NCBI RefSeq assembly: GCF_030269645.1
Contig: NZ_BSTR01000002.1
Span: forward strand, 62,001-126,000
Direction of reading: 5' to 3'
Source of the DNA: Actinokineospora sp. NBRC 105648
Lineage (GTDB): Bacteria > Actinomycetota > Actinomycetes > Mycobacteriales > Pseudonocardiaceae
Length of the DNA stretch: 64,000 nucleotides
The first letter of the stretch is position 1; each line of letters opens with the position of its first letter. The position numbers and the translations under genes were made by a program. Below, piece after piece: positions 1-8,721 of this stretch. The notes under the pieces are model-generated. The model was not told the origin of the DNA and ran no database searches. It saw only the letters and a list, made by a program, of their open reading frames with translations.

Positions 1-619
1 GGTGTTCGGCGACCGGGGACAGGCCGTCACCCGAGGCCGGGCCGCTGCCCGGTGCGGTCCAGGCGGCGAGCTCGCGCTGGTAGGCGCGGTCGTGGCGGAG
101 GACGGACGCGCTGTGCACCAGGACGTGCGCGAGTTCCGCCGCGGCCGCGCCGTCGACGACCCGGGCGGACACCCCCGGCACGTCGACGCCGTGCGCGAGA
201 CCGCGCACCACCTCCGGTGCCAGGGACTCGGCGGTGAACTGGGCGCGGTGGCTGTGCCGGGACTTGATCGCCCGGTACGCCGCGAGCTCGGTGTCGGTCG
301 GTTCGAGCCGCTCGCCGGGCCGTACCCGTGCGACCTCGTTGGGCCGCACCGGGTCGGGGAACCGGCTCCACGGCGCCGTCCAGCCCAGCCGGCGCACGGC
401 CAGCCGGAGATTGGTCACCGCCGCACCGCAGGACAGCAGCCGGTCCCGGCCAAGCGGGTCGTGCCGGGGCAGTGCGATGTCGGCGCGTTCGAGCACCGAA
501 GCCGAGCGGCCGTGCAGCTCCAACAGCCACGGTTGGCTGTTGTGCACCGACGGTGCCCGGCTCATCGCCGCGGCGAGTACCGCGACCTCGGCCTGGGTCC
601 ACCGTCGCGCGTCGGTCAC
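1..619 (-). CDS. Acg-family nitroreductase-like protein, 3' part beyond window
   Basis: The open frame begins with GTG at 619 and runs off the left edge, giving 206 residues. The N-terminus has the layout of Acg-type (DosR-regulon) nitroreductases: a SRAPSVHNSQPW stretch followed by a CGAAVTNLRLAVRRLG stretch, both nearly repeated in the neighbour at 616-1608. Its GTG overlaps that gene's TGA (GTGA), so the two are probably translationally coupled. The family binds flavin and lacks a proven substrate; a role in redox stress or dormancy is inferred from family and context. The C-terminal half cannot be judged. Confidence 0.8.
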   Translation of the reverse strand, partial: MTDARRWTQAEVAVLAAAMSRAPSVHNSQPWLLELHGRSASVLERADIALPRHDPLGRDRLLSCGAAVTNLRLAVRRLGWTAPWSRFPDPVRPNEVARVRPGERLEPTDTELAAYRAIKSRHSHRAQFTAESLAPEVVRGLAHGVDVPGVSARVVDGAAAAELAHVLVHSASVLRHDRAYQRELAAWTAPGSGPASGDGLSPVAEH

Positions 620-1608
620 CGCCCCGCCCCCGCCCACCCGGTGTCGGCGAGCACGGTGGTGACGTCCTCGAGTGGACGCCGCGGTGTCGGGGCTCCGGGA
701 TAGCCGAACCCGATGCGCAGCACGACGTGCACGGCGCCGCCCATGACGGCGCTCAGGACGCGGCGCACCGCGGGGACCTCGACCGGCTGGGACAGGAACG
801 ACACCGCGAGCCCGGCGGCGCCGGCCACCAGCAGCACGCGCTGCATGGCCTGGCCCGCCGCGACGTGGTCGCCGACGGTGTCGCCGACGGTGGTCAGCAC
901 CGCGATCAGCGGCTGCCGCTCGAACGCCACGTGCCGCCCACCCGGGTCGAAGTCCCGCAGGGCGATCAGTCCGTCGGGGGACGGTGCCCGGCCCAGCGCC
1001 GAGGCGGGCAGTCCGTCCGGGCGACCTTCTCCGGCCAGCCAGGAGCCCACCTCGGCCCGGAAGGCGCTGTCCTGGCTCTGGACGTGGTCGGCCCGGCGGA
1101 TGAGGTCCGCCACCGGGCCGAGCAGTTCGGGGCGGTCGACGAGGTGCAGGCGGGTTCCCTCCTCGGCGGCCGCGCGGACCAGCGCGGCCCGCGTCGAGGC
1201 GGGCACCGGCTGGTCGAGGAAGGGCCTGCGGTTGGTGTGCCTGCGCTCGATGGCGGGTGCGAGGGTGCGCTCGTCGACCGTCGGGCGGTGCCGCGCGGTG
1301 GTGGTCACCGTGGCGAGCAGGTCCTGGTCCGCGCGGTCGGGTAGTACCGCGACCGTGGTCCGGCGGCCCGCCGCCCCCAGGGCGAGCCGGAGGTTGAACA
1401 GCGCCGCCCCGCAGGACAGCCGCGCCTCGTGGGCGTCGGGGTCGGCGACCGGCAGCACGCGGGTGCGGTCGAGCCGGACGTCGACCCGGTCGGGGCGCAC
1501 CTCGAAGCGCCACGGCTGGGTGTTGTGCGGCGAGGGCGCCCGGGTCGCGGCCAGCAGCGCCCGCCGGAGCACGGGGTCGACCCGGGTGGAGGTCGGTGTG
1601 GTGGTCAT
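616..1608 (-). CDS. Acg-family nitroreductase-like flavoprotein
   Basis: A 330-aa protein with ATRAPSPHNTQPW near residue 20, CGAALFNLRLALGAAG near residue 65 and a C-terminal RIGFGYP segment, as in Acg-like two-lobed nitroreductases of actinobacteria. The length is normal for the family, whose members belong to the hypoxia (DosR) regulon in mycobacteria and are proposed to sequester or use FMN. ATG at 1608 is chosen because codons and motifs begin there. It is the first gene of a two-gene coupled unit with 1-619. A DosR-like palindrome lies 77 bp upstream (1686-1699). The substrate is unknown. Confidence 0.87.
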   Translation of the reverse strand: MTTTPTSTRVDPVLRRALLAATRAPSPHNTQPWRFEVRPDRVDVRLDRTRVLPVADPDAHEARLSCGAALFNLRLALGAAGRRTTVAVLPDRADQDLLATVTTTARHRPTVDERTLAPAIERRHTNRRPFLDQPVPASTRAALVRAAAEEGTRLHLVDRPELLGPVADLIRRADHVQSQDSAFRAEVGSWLAGEGRPDGLPASALGRAPSPDGLIALRDFDPGGRHVAFERQPLIAVLTTVGDTVGDHVAAGQAMQRVLLVAGAAGLAVSFLSQPVEVPAVRRVLSAVMGGAVHVVLRIGFGYPGAPTPRRPLEDVTTVLADTGWAGAGR

Positions 1609-1685
1609 GGCGGGTCCTTTCCGTTCCCCACCGAGCCTGCCCGGTGGCGGTGCGGGCGGGCACCGGCTCGCGGCCCCAGTGCGCA

Positions 1686-1699
1686 GGGACCAAGGTCCC
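1686..1699. promoter_or_regulatory. DosR/DevR-like box upstream of nitroreductase pair
   Basis: The palindrome GGGACCAAGGTCCC has perfect 6-bp arms and resembles the GGGAC-N4-GTCCC core of DosR/DevR boxes. It lies 77 bp before the ATG at 1608. Related 14-mers occur at 7544-7557 and 8651-8664, also just before dormancy-type genes. No DosR gene is visible in this window, so the regulator is inferred. Confidence 0.5.
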
Positions 1700-1831
1700 G
1701 CACGAGGGGTCCCCGAGCGTCCACTGTGGATCGTTCAGTTCGTCCCGGTGCGACAGGGTCTTCGGTCGGTGTCGGAACGCCCCCGGCGGCGCGATGGTGG
1801 GAATCGGCACGCGACCACAAGGAGCCGTGCG

Positions 1832-2517
1832 ATGCCCGATCGCCCCTACCCGGTGCGGGTCACCGGTGTGCTGGAGAAGCCCGACCGCGGACTGTGGCTG
1901 GTCAAGTGGCCGCTGCTGGGTGCCGCACTACCTGGTCGTCGGCCTGCTCGTCGGCGGCGGCGCGTGGACGGCGGGCCGGGACGACTCGCACGGCTTCCAC
2001 TGGGCGGCGGGCGGTCTCGTCGGCCTGCTCGTCCTGGTCGCCGGGGTGGTCCGGCTGTTCACCGGCGGTCTCCAGCACGGGGTACGCGGTCACCACCGAC
2101 CGCCTCGCGCTGCGGTCCGATGTGGACTGGACGGCCGTCGCCGGGGTGCTCGGCCGGACGAGGGGCACGGCCGACGTGGTCGGGACCGCGCCATCCGGCC
2201 CCCGGGTGACGAGCGCTTCTGGACCGACTGGGCCACCGGCTCCGGCGAGCAGTGGATCACCTGGTCACCGCCGGGGGCGAGTGGACGGTGCTCGTGATGA
2301 ACGCCGACGCGGGTCAGGCCGTCGGAGTCCGCGCGCCGGTCGGGGCCACCCTGCCCGCGGTGCCCTGGATCGCCACCGGCCTGCTGGTCGCGGGCGCCCG
2401 GCGATGGCGGGCGGCCCGGCCATCGTCATCAGCGCCGTCCGCCGCGCCTCGGCGCGGTCGGCGGCACCGGCTCGGACCACCCGAGTCGAGACCTCGCACG
2501 GAGAGGAACGGACATGA
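1832..2517 (+). pseudogene. decayed membrane protein gene(s), DUF4389-like start
   Basis: From ATG 1832 the frame reads as a DUF4389-type start (LWLVKWPLL). The next piece, PHYLVVGLLVGG, continues only one frame over. Further family-like pieces follow in still other frames: YAVTTDRLALRSDVDW near 2090, FWTDWATGSGEQWITW near 2220 and GGEWTVLVMNADAG near 2270, then a C-terminal transmembrane remnant. At least five frame changes are needed to read through. The later pieces resemble a second actinobacterial membrane-protein family, so two genes may have fused and decayed. Neighbouring genes are intact, which argues against general sequencing error. It ends overlapping the start of the stress protein at 2514. 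Confidence 0.6.
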
Positions 2518-2957
2518 TCACTCCACGGCACATCGTCGTCGGGTTCGACGACTCACCGCGGAGCCGGAGCGCCCTGCGGTGGGCTCTCGTCGAGGCCGAG
2601 GCCACAGGTGCGGAGGTATCGATCGTGCGCGTGCTGGCACCGCGGGTGGCCTTCGTCCCCGCGGCCCCGATGGCCCCGCAACCGTACGGCGGCCCGCCCC
2701 GGACCCGGCCGGACCATGTCGACGACCTGGCCCACGAGGTCGCTGAGCTCGCGGACTCCCTCGGCTGCCCCGCGCCCGCGATCGCCCAGGTCGAGGGCCG
2801 CACCGGCCGGGTCCTGGCCGAGGCGGCGGCGGGCGCGGACCTGATCGCGATCGGGGCGCACCACTCGCCCGCCTACCTCGCCTCCGGTGTCGGCGCGTTC
2901 GCCGCCGACTGCCTGCGGCACGCCCGCTGCCCGGTCGTGATCGTCCCGGACTGGTGA
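2514..2957 (+). CDS. universal stress protein (UspA family)
   Basis: A 147-aa single-domain USP. It starts IVVGFDDSPRSRSALRWA (nucleotide-binding edge strand) and ends with a GADLIAIGAHH...CPVVIVPDW segment. The usual G-2x-G-9x-G(S/T) ATP motif is only partly kept (GAHHSPAYLASGVGAFA), so ATP binding is uncertain. ATG 2514 has GAGAGGA 6-7 bp upstream. It converges on the CBS-protein operon, with a shared hairpin at 2982-3021. Family role: cytoplasmic stress or dormancy protein; the specific function is unknown. Confidence 0.88.
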   Translation: MITPRHIVVGFDDSPRSRSALRWALVEAEATGAEVSIVRVLAPRVAFVPAAPMAPQPYGGPPRTRPDHVDDLAHEVAELADSLGCPAPAIAQVEGRTGRVLAEAAAGADLIAIGAHHSPAYLASGVGAFAADCLRHARCPVVIVPDW

Positions 2958-2981
2958 CCGGCGGCCCACGACAGCGTGACG

Positions 2982-3021
2982 GCAGGTTGCCCCGAGGAGC
3001 GTTGTCCGCGGGGCAACCTGC
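2982..3021. terminator. bidirectional hairpin terminator
   Basis: A perfect 13-bp stem (GCAGGTTGCCCCG with its complement) with a 14-nt loop sits between the converging stress-protein gene (stop at 2957) and the CBS-protein gene (stop at 3033). There is no T-tract, as is common for actinobacterial hairpins. Confidence 0.7.
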
Positions 3022-3032
3022 ATCGGTGCCGG

Positions 3033-3407
3033 TCAGGTGGCCAGGAAGCGCACCAGGTCGGTGGCGGTCAGGATGCCCTCGATGCGGCTCCCGTCGAGCA
3101 CCAGCACGACGTCGCTGCCCGCCGCGACCATCGCCGCGGCGGCCTCCCGCATCCCCGCGGACAGCGGCACGGCGGGTGCCAGGGGCCGCATCAGGGTCTC
3201 GACCAGGGTGCTGCCACTCCCGGTCGCCCAGGCGTGCCACAGCAGGTCGGACTCGTGGACCACACCGACGCACGAGCCGTCGACGATGACCGGGAGGTGC
3301 CGCACGGCCATCCCCGCCATGAGCCGCAGTGCGACCTCCGACGAGGCCGCGGGCACGATCCCGGTCACCTGGTCCCGCATGACCGCCCGCACACCGGGCG
3401 CGGTCAC
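3033..3407 (-). CDS. CBS-domain pair protein
   Basis: A 124-aa protein made of two CBS motifs, about residues 8-55 (ending GVVHESDLLWHA) and 68-122 (ending EGILTATDLVRFL). It resembles the stand-alone hypoxic response protein Hrp1 type of the mycobacterial DosR regulon. CBS pairs commonly bind adenosyl ligands; no ligand can be read here. GTG 3407 overlaps the TGA of the 69-aa gene upstream. It is the last gene of the coupled operon xfp-ack-usp-69aa-CBS. Confidence 0.85.
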   Translation of the reverse strand: MTAPGVRAVMRDQVTGIVPAASSEVALRLMAGMAVRHLPVIVDGSCVGVVHESDLLWHAWATGSGSTLVETLMRPLAPAVPLSAGMREAAAAMVAAGSDVVLVLDGSRIEGILTATDLVRFLAT

Positions 3408-3613
3408 GCCGACCGACCGGGCAGGTGGGCCCCGACGTCGGCGAGGAGTCGGACAGCGAGCCGGCGGTTCCCCGCCGCGCGATCGGCTCCGGTGGGCGGT
3501 TCTGGCTCGTCGCTCGCGTTCAGGCCGAGCATGTCCAGCAGGTCGCGCAGATCGGTGGCGTCGTGGGCGGCCGCGGCGACGACGCGGACCGCCCGGTCGT
3601 GCTCGGCGGTCAC
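3404..3613 (-). CDS. small 69-aa protein between USP and CBS genes
   Basis: The GTG start at 3613 overlaps the stop of the USP gene (GTGA), and its own TGA overlaps the start of the CBS gene (GTGA). This supports a real coupled gene of 69 aa. The sequence is acidic and alpha-helical in character (HDATDLRDLLDMLGLN, then an Asp/Glu/Pro linker and a basic helix). No signal peptide or membrane segment is visible. The function is not recognised. Its place inside a stress/fermentation operon suggests an accessory role there. Confidence 0.62.
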   Translation of the reverse strand: MTAEHDRAVRVVAAAAHDATDLRDLLDMLGLNASDEPEPPTGADRAAGNRRLAVRLLADVGAHLPGRSA

Positions 3614-4035
3614 AGCAGTGGGCCCGGGGTGAGGAACTGATCGTGCGTCTCCTGCTCGGCCATCGCGGCGGGTACCACCACGACCGGGCACGGCGAGTGC
3701 CGGACGCAGTAGGCGCTCACCGAGCCCAGCAGGGCCGAGGTGACCCGGCCTATGCCGTGGCTGCCCACGACGAGCAGTTCCGAGTTGCCCGCCAAGCGCA
3801 CCAATTCGACGCCGGGGGCACCCGTGATGTCGCGGTGCCACAAGAGGACGTCAGGGTTGGCTTCGGCCACGACGTGGATCTGCGCACGCAGCGATCGCAG
3901 TTCCGGGTCGTCGGCTTGGTGCACGGTGACCACCTGGACGCGCAGCTCGCGCCTGCGCGCCTCCCCCACCGCCCAGTCGAGCGCCGCTTGGGCCACCGGT
4001 GAGCCGTCGAAGCCGACGGTGATGTGTTCGGTCAT
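3610..4035 (-). CDS. universal stress protein (UspA family)
   Basis: A 141-aa USP with ITVGFDGSPVAQAALDWA at the N-terminus and a full ATP-binding signature LLVVGSHGIGRVTSALLGSVS followed by CPVVVVPA at the C-terminus. It is therefore likely an ATP-binding USP, unlike the gene at 2514. ATG 4035 overlaps the acetate kinase stop (ATGA). Being co-encoded with phosphoketolase and acetate kinase points to a role when respiration is limited; this is inference from context. Confidence 0.9.
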   Translation of the reverse strand: MTEHITVGFDGSPVAQAALDWAVGEARRRELRVQVVTVHQADDPELRSLRAQIHVVAEANPDVLLWHRDITGAPGVELVRLAGNSELLVVGSHGIGRVTSALLGSVSAYCVRHSPCPVVVVPAAMAEQETHDQFLTPGPLL

Positions 4036-5138
4036 GACGTCCTCCTGTCCCCGGCCGATGCCATCGCCGGGTCGTGGACTTGGCGAGCCATTTCGAGTTC
4101 TTCCCTGGCGCGGATGGTGAGTACCGCGGCGGCGGGGGGCGCGGTGACGACCTCGTCGTCCGCGGCGAACTCGGCGTCGCCGTCAGCGAGGCCGAGGTGG
4201 TGCAATGCCGCCAGGACCTCCGCGCGCAGCCCCGGGTTGTGCTCGGCCACCCCGCCGGTGAACACGAGAGCGTCGAGGCCGTCCAGCGATACCCTGGCCG
4301 CGGCGATCTCCCGGGCGATCCGGTGGGTGTAGACCGCGAGCGCGGTGCGGGCGGGTGCGTCGCCGCGGGCGCGGGCCGCGAGCAGCGTGTGCACATCACC
4401 GTCCGATCCGGACAGTCCGGCCAGCCCGGACCGGCGGGTGAGCAGGTCGTCCACCTCGGTCGGACCTCGGCCGGCGCGCAGCAGCGCCAGCACGACCTCC
4501 GGGTCGAGCGATCCGCTGCGCGTGTTGCCGGGGACGCCCTCGAGCGGGCTGTACCCCATGGAGGTGTCCGCGCTGCGACCGCGGTCGACGGCGGTGATCG
4601 AGACCCCGGAGCCGATGTGCGCCACGACCAACCGGAGTTCGTCCACCGCGCGCCCGAGCAGTCGAGCGGCACGGCGAACCGCGTACGCGACCGACAAGCC
4701 GTGGAACCCGTGTCGGCGGATTCCCAGCTCCCGTGCCAGCGCGGCGGGCACCGGGACCGCCCGCGCCCGCTCGGGAAGCCCACTGTGGAACGAAGTGTCG
4801 TAGCAGCCGAACAGCGGCACGTCCGGCAACAGCCCGGCCGCGGCGGTCGCCAGCCGGAGTCCCGCGGGCTGGTGCAACGGCGCGAGATCGGAGAACACCG
4901 CCAGCGCCGCGAGTTCGGCCCCCGTCAGCCTGGTGGGTCCGCGACGGTCGCCGCCGTGCACGATCCGCACTGCCGCCACATCGATCCCTACCCGCTTGGT
5001 GAACTCCGCCAGCGGGTCGACGCTGCCGTCCCACCTGTCGACGGTGCGCCGCTCGGTCACCTCATCGCCGTCGACGACGGCAAGCTTGAGGCTGGACGAA
5101 CCGGGGTTGACGGTGAGGACCCGGGTCACCGCGACCAC
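4032..5138 (-). CDS. ackA: acetate kinase
   Basis: A 368-aa protein with ASKHA-family acetate kinase motifs: NPGSSSLKL at the N-terminus, [22 protein letters not shown], then [19 protein letters not shown], and [13 protein letters not shown] near the C-terminus. It converts acetyl phosphate and ADP to acetate and ATP in the cytoplasm. It overlaps the 3' end of the phosphoketolase gene by 13 bp. The pair forms the end of a phosphoketolase shunt (xylulose-5-P or fructose-6-P to acetyl-P to acetate plus ATP). It is slightly shorter than the usual ~400 aa, but all motifs are present. Confidence 0.93.
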   Translation of the reverse strand: MVAVTRVLTVNPGSSSLKLAVVDGDEVTERRTVDRWDGSVDPLAEFTKRVGIDVAAVRIVHGGDRRGPTRLTGAELAALAVFSDLAPLHQPAGLRLATAAAGLLPDVPLFGCYDTSFHSGLPERARAVPVPAALARELGIRRHGFHGLSVAYAVRRAARLLGRAVDELRLVVAHIGSGVSITAVDRGRSADTSMGYSPLEGVPGNTRSGSLDPEVVLALLRAGRGPTEVDDLLTRRSGLAGLSGSDGDVHTLLAARARGDAPARTALAVYTHRIAREIAAARVSLDGLDALVFTGGVAEHNPGLRAEVLAALHHLGLADGDAEFAADDEVVTAPPAAAVLTIRAREELEMARQVHDPAMASAGDRRTS

Positions 5139-7462
5139 GTCCAGTCCCGGATCTCGGGCAGGTCGTCACCGGTGCGGCGGATGTGGGCGGAGTGCCGGGC
5201 GAGTCGACCCAGCAGGTCTTGGCGCAGGTGCCCGATCCGGTCGGCGAGGCGGGGTACGCGTTCGAGCGCGGCGAGCGCGAGGTGGAAGCGGTCGATCTCG
5301 TTGAGCACGCACATGTCGAACGGCGTCGTGGTGGTGCCGTTCTCCTGGAAGCCGTGCACGTGCAGGTCGTCGTGCCCGGGCCGGTCGTAGGTCAGCTGGT
5401 GGATGAGCCACGGGTAGCCGTGGAAGGCGAAGATGACCGGCTTGTCGGTGAAGATCTCCGCGAACGTGCGGTCGGTGGTCCCGTGCGGGTGGCGCTCCGG
5501 GCTGAACAGCCGGGCGAGGTCGACGACGTTGACCACCCGCACCCGCAGGTCGGGCACCAGCTCGCGGAGCACGCCGACGGCGGCCAGTGTCTCCTGGGTC
5601 GGCACGTCGCCCGCGCACGCCAGCACGACGTCGGTGCCGCCGTCCTGGTCGGTGCTCGCCCAGTCCCACACGCCGAGCCCCTGGGCGCAGTGCGCCGCCG
5701 CCTCGTCGCCGGTGAGGTACTGGGCGACGGGCTGCTTGCCGGAGACGATCACGTTGACCAGGCCGTGCCCGCGCAGGCAGTGGTCGGCCACGTGCAGCAG
5801 GCAGTTCGCGTCCGGCGGCAGGTAGACCCGGCTCACCTCCGGGCGCTTGGACAGCACGTGGTCGACGAACCCGGGATCCTGGTGCGACGCCCCGTTGTGG
5901 TCCTGGCGCCACACGTGCGAGGTGAGCAGGTAGTTCAGGCTGGGGATCGGCCGCCGCCACGGTATCGAGGCGGCGGTGTGCAGCCACTTCGCGTGCTGGG
6001 CGACCATCGAGTCCACCACGTGCGCGAACGCCTCGTAGGTGGAGAACAGGCCGTGCCTGCCGGTGAGCAGGTAGCCCTCCAGCCAGCCCTGGCACAGGTG
6101 CTCGGAGAGCACCTCGAAGACCCGGCCATCGGCGGCCAGGTGGTCGTCGCCCGGTTCGGTCGGCAGGCCCCAGCGGCGGCCCGTCACCGCGAAGACGGCG
6201 TCGAGCCGGTTGGAGGCGTGCTCGTCCGGGGAGAAGAACAGCAGGTTCCGCGCCTCGGCGTTGAGCGCCATGGCGTCGCGCAGGTACCCGCCGAGCACCC
6301 GCGTCGCCTCGGCCCGGACGGCGCCGGGAGCGGGCACCTCGACGGTGTGCGCGCCGACCTCGGGCAGGCGCAGCTCGCGCTGGACCTGGCCGTGCGCGAT
6401 CGGGTTGGCGCTCATCCGCAGGTCACCGCCCGGGTGCAGACAGCCCACGAGCCGGGTGGGGGAGCCGTCGGACTCGAACAGCTCCTCGGGGCGGTAGCCG
6501 CGCAGCCAGGTCTCCAGCGCGGCCAGCCGGTGCGGGTCGGTGCGCACGTCGGTGAGCGGGACCTGGTGCGAACGCCAGGTCCCCTCGACCGGCAGACCGT
6601 CCACAGTGGCCGGTCCGGTCCAGCCCTTGGGGGTGCGCAGCACGACCACCGGCCTGCCGCCGTCGGCGATCCGCAAGACGCAGTCGTCCAGCGCCGCGGC
6701 GTAGGCCTCGTGCACCTCCACGGGGTGGCTGCCCGCGACCTCGACCGGCTGCCACCCGAAGGAGGCCAGCATCGCGTGCAGGTCCGCGGCGGGCACCCGG
6801 GACCACAGCGCGGGGTTGGCGATCTTGTAGCCGTTGAGGTGCAGGATCGGCAGCACCGCGCCGTCGCGGCGCGGGTGCAGGAACCGGGGCGCGTGCCAGC
6901 TGGTGGCCAGCGGTCCGGTCTCGGCTTCGCCGTCACCGACGACGCACGCCACGAGGAGACCGGGGTTGTCGAGGGCGGCGCCGGTCGCGTGGGCCAGGGA
7001 GTAGCCGAGCTCGCCGCCCTCGTGGATGGACCCGGGCAGGTGCGCCGACGCGTGGCTGGGCACGCCGCCGGGGAAGGAGAACTGGCGGAACAGCCGCCAC
7101 ATCCCGTCGAGGTCTTGGCCGACCCCGGGGTGCAGTTCGGAGTAGGTGCCCTCCAACCACGCCGCGGCGTTGAGCGCGGCGGCGCCGTGCCCGGGGCCCG
7201 CGACGAACAGCGCGGGCATCCGCTCGCGCGTGATCACCCGGTTCAGGTGGGCGTAGGTGAGGGTGAGGCCGGGCACCGTCCCCCAGTGCCCCAGCAGTCT
7301 CGGCTTGACGTGCTCGGGTCGCAGCGGCTCGGTGAGCAACGGGTTGTCCATGAGGTAGATCTGGCCCGCGGCCAGGTAGTTCGCCGCCCGCCACCAGGCG
7401 TCAAGGCGGTCGAGCGCACCACCGCGACTGGCTACGTCGAGTCGGAGCGGACTGGCGGTCAT
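5126..7462 (-). CDS. xfp: phosphoketolase (xylulose-5-P/fructose-6-P)
   Basis: A 778-aa thiamine-diphosphate enzyme. Seen: N-terminal [27 protein letters not shown], the TPP/Mg motif region [23 protein letters not shown], and the C-terminal phosphoketolase domain. It cleaves xylulose-5-P and/or fructose-6-P with phosphate to acetyl-P. The start is set at ATG 7462, with GAGGAG 6 bp before it. The open frame continues ~138 codons upstream, but those codons read through repeats and have no family match. It is first in the operon with ackA, USP, a 69-aa gene and the CBS gene. A DosR-like box lies 81 bp upstream. Confidence 0.93.
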   Translation of the reverse strand: MTASPLRLDVASRGGALDRLDAWWRAANYLAAGQIYLMDNPLLTEPLRPEHVKPRLLGHWGTVPGLTLTYAHLNRVITRERMPALFVAGPGHGAAALNAAAWLEGTYSELHPGVGQDLDGMWRLFRQFSFPGGVPSHASAHLPGSIHEGGELGYSLAHATGAALDNPGLLVACVVGDGEAETGPLATSWHAPRFLHPRRDGAVLPILHLNGYKIANPALWSRVPAADLHAMLASFGWQPVEVAGSHPVEVHEAYAAALDDCVLRIADGGRPVVVLRTPKGWTGPATVDGLPVEGTWRSHQVPLTDVRTDPHRLAALETWLRGYRPEELFESDGSPTRLVGCLHPGGDLRMSANPIAHGQVQRELRLPEVGAHTVEVPAPGAVRAEATRVLGGYLRDAMALNAEARNLLFFSPDEHASNRLDAVFAVTGRRWGLPTEPGDDHLAADGRVFEVLSEHLCQGWLEGYLLTGRHGLFSTYEAFAHVVDSMVAQHAKWLHTAASIPWRRPIPSLNYLLTSHVWRQDHNGASHQDPGFVDHVLSKRPEVSRVYLPPDANCLLHVADHCLRGHGLVNVIVSGKQPVAQYLTGDEAAAHCAQGLGVWDWASTDQDGGTDVVLACAGDVPTQETLAAVGVLRELVPDLRVRVVNVVDLARLFSPERHPHGTTDRTFAEIFTDKPVIFAFHGYPWLIHQLTYDRPGHDDLHVHGFQENGTTTTPFDMCVLNEIDRFHLALAALERVPRLADRIGHLRQDLLGRLARHSAHIRRTGDDLPEIRDWTWSR

Positions 7463-7543
7463 CGGGACTCCTCGGATCGGGGCATGACTCGATCCTCTCG
7501 ACACGGCGCCGCCGCGGGCAGCGGCCGCCGGCCCGTCCCGGGC

Positions 7544-7557
7544 GGGACCTTCGACCC
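7544..7557. promoter_or_regulatory. DosR/DevR-like box upstream of xfp operon
   Basis: GGGACCTTCGACCC, whose complement GGGTCGAAGGTCCC matches the box at 1686-1699 in 11 of 14 positions. It lies 81 bp before the xfp start, almost the same spacing as at the nitroreductase gene. The rest of the 385-bp gap 7463-7847 holds an 11-bp tandem repeat (7759-7802) and no gene I can support. Confidence 0.45.
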
Positions 7558-7758
7558 GTGCGGCCCGGGTCCGCCGGAGGGACGGCGACCGGGCGGGGCG
7601 GGTCCACCCGGAAACCGGAACGCCCGCACCCCACCGTGGTGGGCGCGCGTCACTCGACCGGTGCGCGCCCTGGGGCCACCCGTGGACAGCAGGCGCACCG
7701 CCAGATCGCGGGCCGGCCGGACGGCCGACGCGATCCGCTGTCGACGGCCTGCCACCTC

Positions 7759-7802
7759 GCCTGGTCGACGCCTGGTCGACCCCTGGCCGACGCCTGGTCG
7801 AC
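7759..7802. repeat. four tandem 11-bp repeats containing GTCGAC
   Basis: Units GCCTGGTCGAC at 7759, 7770 and 7792, with a variant CCCTGGCCGAC at 7781. Each contains or nearly contains the palindrome GTCGAC at an 11-bp, near-helical period. The array sits between the dehydrogenase stop and the xfp promoter region. It may be a protein-binding array or a simple replication-slippage repeat. Confidence 0.7.
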
Positions 7803-7847
7803 GGCGTCCCGGTCAGCGGGCGAGCCGCCGCCTCCGCCGCCCGTCGA

Positions 7848-8591
7848 TCACCGGTCGACCGACCGCGCGCCGACACCGGCCAGCGCCCCGCCGTCCACCA
7901 GGAATTCCCCGCCGGTCGAGTAGGTGGCCGCCGCGGCGGACAGCACTATCTCCGCCACCTCCTCGGGCCTGCCGAACCGGGCGATCGGCTGCCCCTGGAC
8001 GGCGGAGTCGGCGAAGCCGTCGGTCATCGGCGTGCGGATCGGGCCCGGGTGCACCGAGCTGACCCTGATCCCGTCCCCGGCCAACTCCAGCGCGGCGGTC
8101 TTGGTCAGGCCGCGCAGGCCCCACTTGCTCGCCACGTAGGCACCCAGGCCCGGGTAGCCGGTGAGCCCGGCGGTCGAGGAGATGTTGACGATCGCCCCGC
8201 CACCCGCGGCCCGCAGCGACGGCGCCGCCGCTCGCATGCCCAGCCACGGTCCCATCAAGTTGACGTCCAGGACGTGCTGGAACGCCTTGGGCTGCTGGGC
8301 CTCCATCGGACCCATCTCCAGCACGCCCGCGTTGTTGACCAACAGCCCGATGTGCCCCATCGCCGCCTCCACGGCGGCGACCGCGTTCCGCCAGTCCTCC
8401 TCGGACGCGACGTCGAGGTGGGTGTAGCCGATGTGGGACCCGAGCGAGCCGGCCACCGCCCGCCCCTCCTCGTCGAGCACGTCGGTGATCATCACCCACG
8501 CCCCCTCGGCGACCAGCGCCGCGGCCACCGCCGCGCCGATCCCGCGTGCGCCGCCGGTGACGAGTGCGACCTTGCCCTCGAACCTGTCCAT
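7848..8591 (-). CDS. short-chain dehydrogenase/reductase (SDR)
   Basis: A 247-aa classical SDR: cofactor motif TGGARGIG (residues ~12-19), NNAG near residue 89, catalytic Ser in NISSTAG near 138, and YVASK (Tyr-x3-Lys) near 150. The C-terminal [16 protein letters not shown] and GGEFLVDGG are typical of 3-alpha/3-beta-hydroxysteroid or related alcohol dehydrogenases. Acidic residues after the beta-2 strand (TDVLDEE) suggest NAD(H) preference. The substrate is not readable. GGAGGA precedes ATG 8591. It is divergent from the flavodoxin gene. Confidence 0.9.
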   Translation of the reverse strand: MDRFEGKVALVTGGARGIGAAVAAALVAEGAWVMITDVLDEEGRAVAGSLGSHIGYTHLDVASEEDWRNAVAAVEAAMGHIGLLVNNAGVLEMGPMEAQQPKAFQHVLDVNLMGPWLGMRAAAPSLRAAGGGAIVNISSTAGLTGYPGLGAYVASKWGLRGLTKTAALELAGDGIRVSSVHPGPIRTPMTDGFADSAVQGQPIARFGRPEEVAEIVLSAAAATYSTGGEFLVDGGALAGVGARSVDR

Positions 8592-8650
8592 GACGTTCCT
8601 CCACTTCGTCGGTGTGCCACCAGCCTGTGCACCGCCGAGTCGCCCGGGCA

Positions 8651-8664
8651 GTGCCCAAGGTCCG
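8651..8664. promoter_or_regulatory. weaker DosR-like box between divergent SDR and flavodoxin genes
   Basis: GTGCCCAAGGTCCG shares the CCAAGGTCC core with the box at 1686-1699. It lies nearly midway between the two divergent starts, 59 bp from 8591 and 57 bp from 8722. Its outer arms are imperfect, so the call is weaker than the other two boxes. Confidence 0.35.
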
Positions 8665-8721
8665 TGCTCGGCGGGAGCAACGGCACTGCCGGTGCCGGGT
8701 CGGAGGGCGCACAGTCCTCAC

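Noticed and set aside
7463-7876. N-terminal extension of the phosphoketolase frame
   Set aside because: The open frame exists, but its sequence is Arg/Pro-rich, crosses tandem repeats and overlaps the SDR gene. The family start and ribosome binding site are at 7462.
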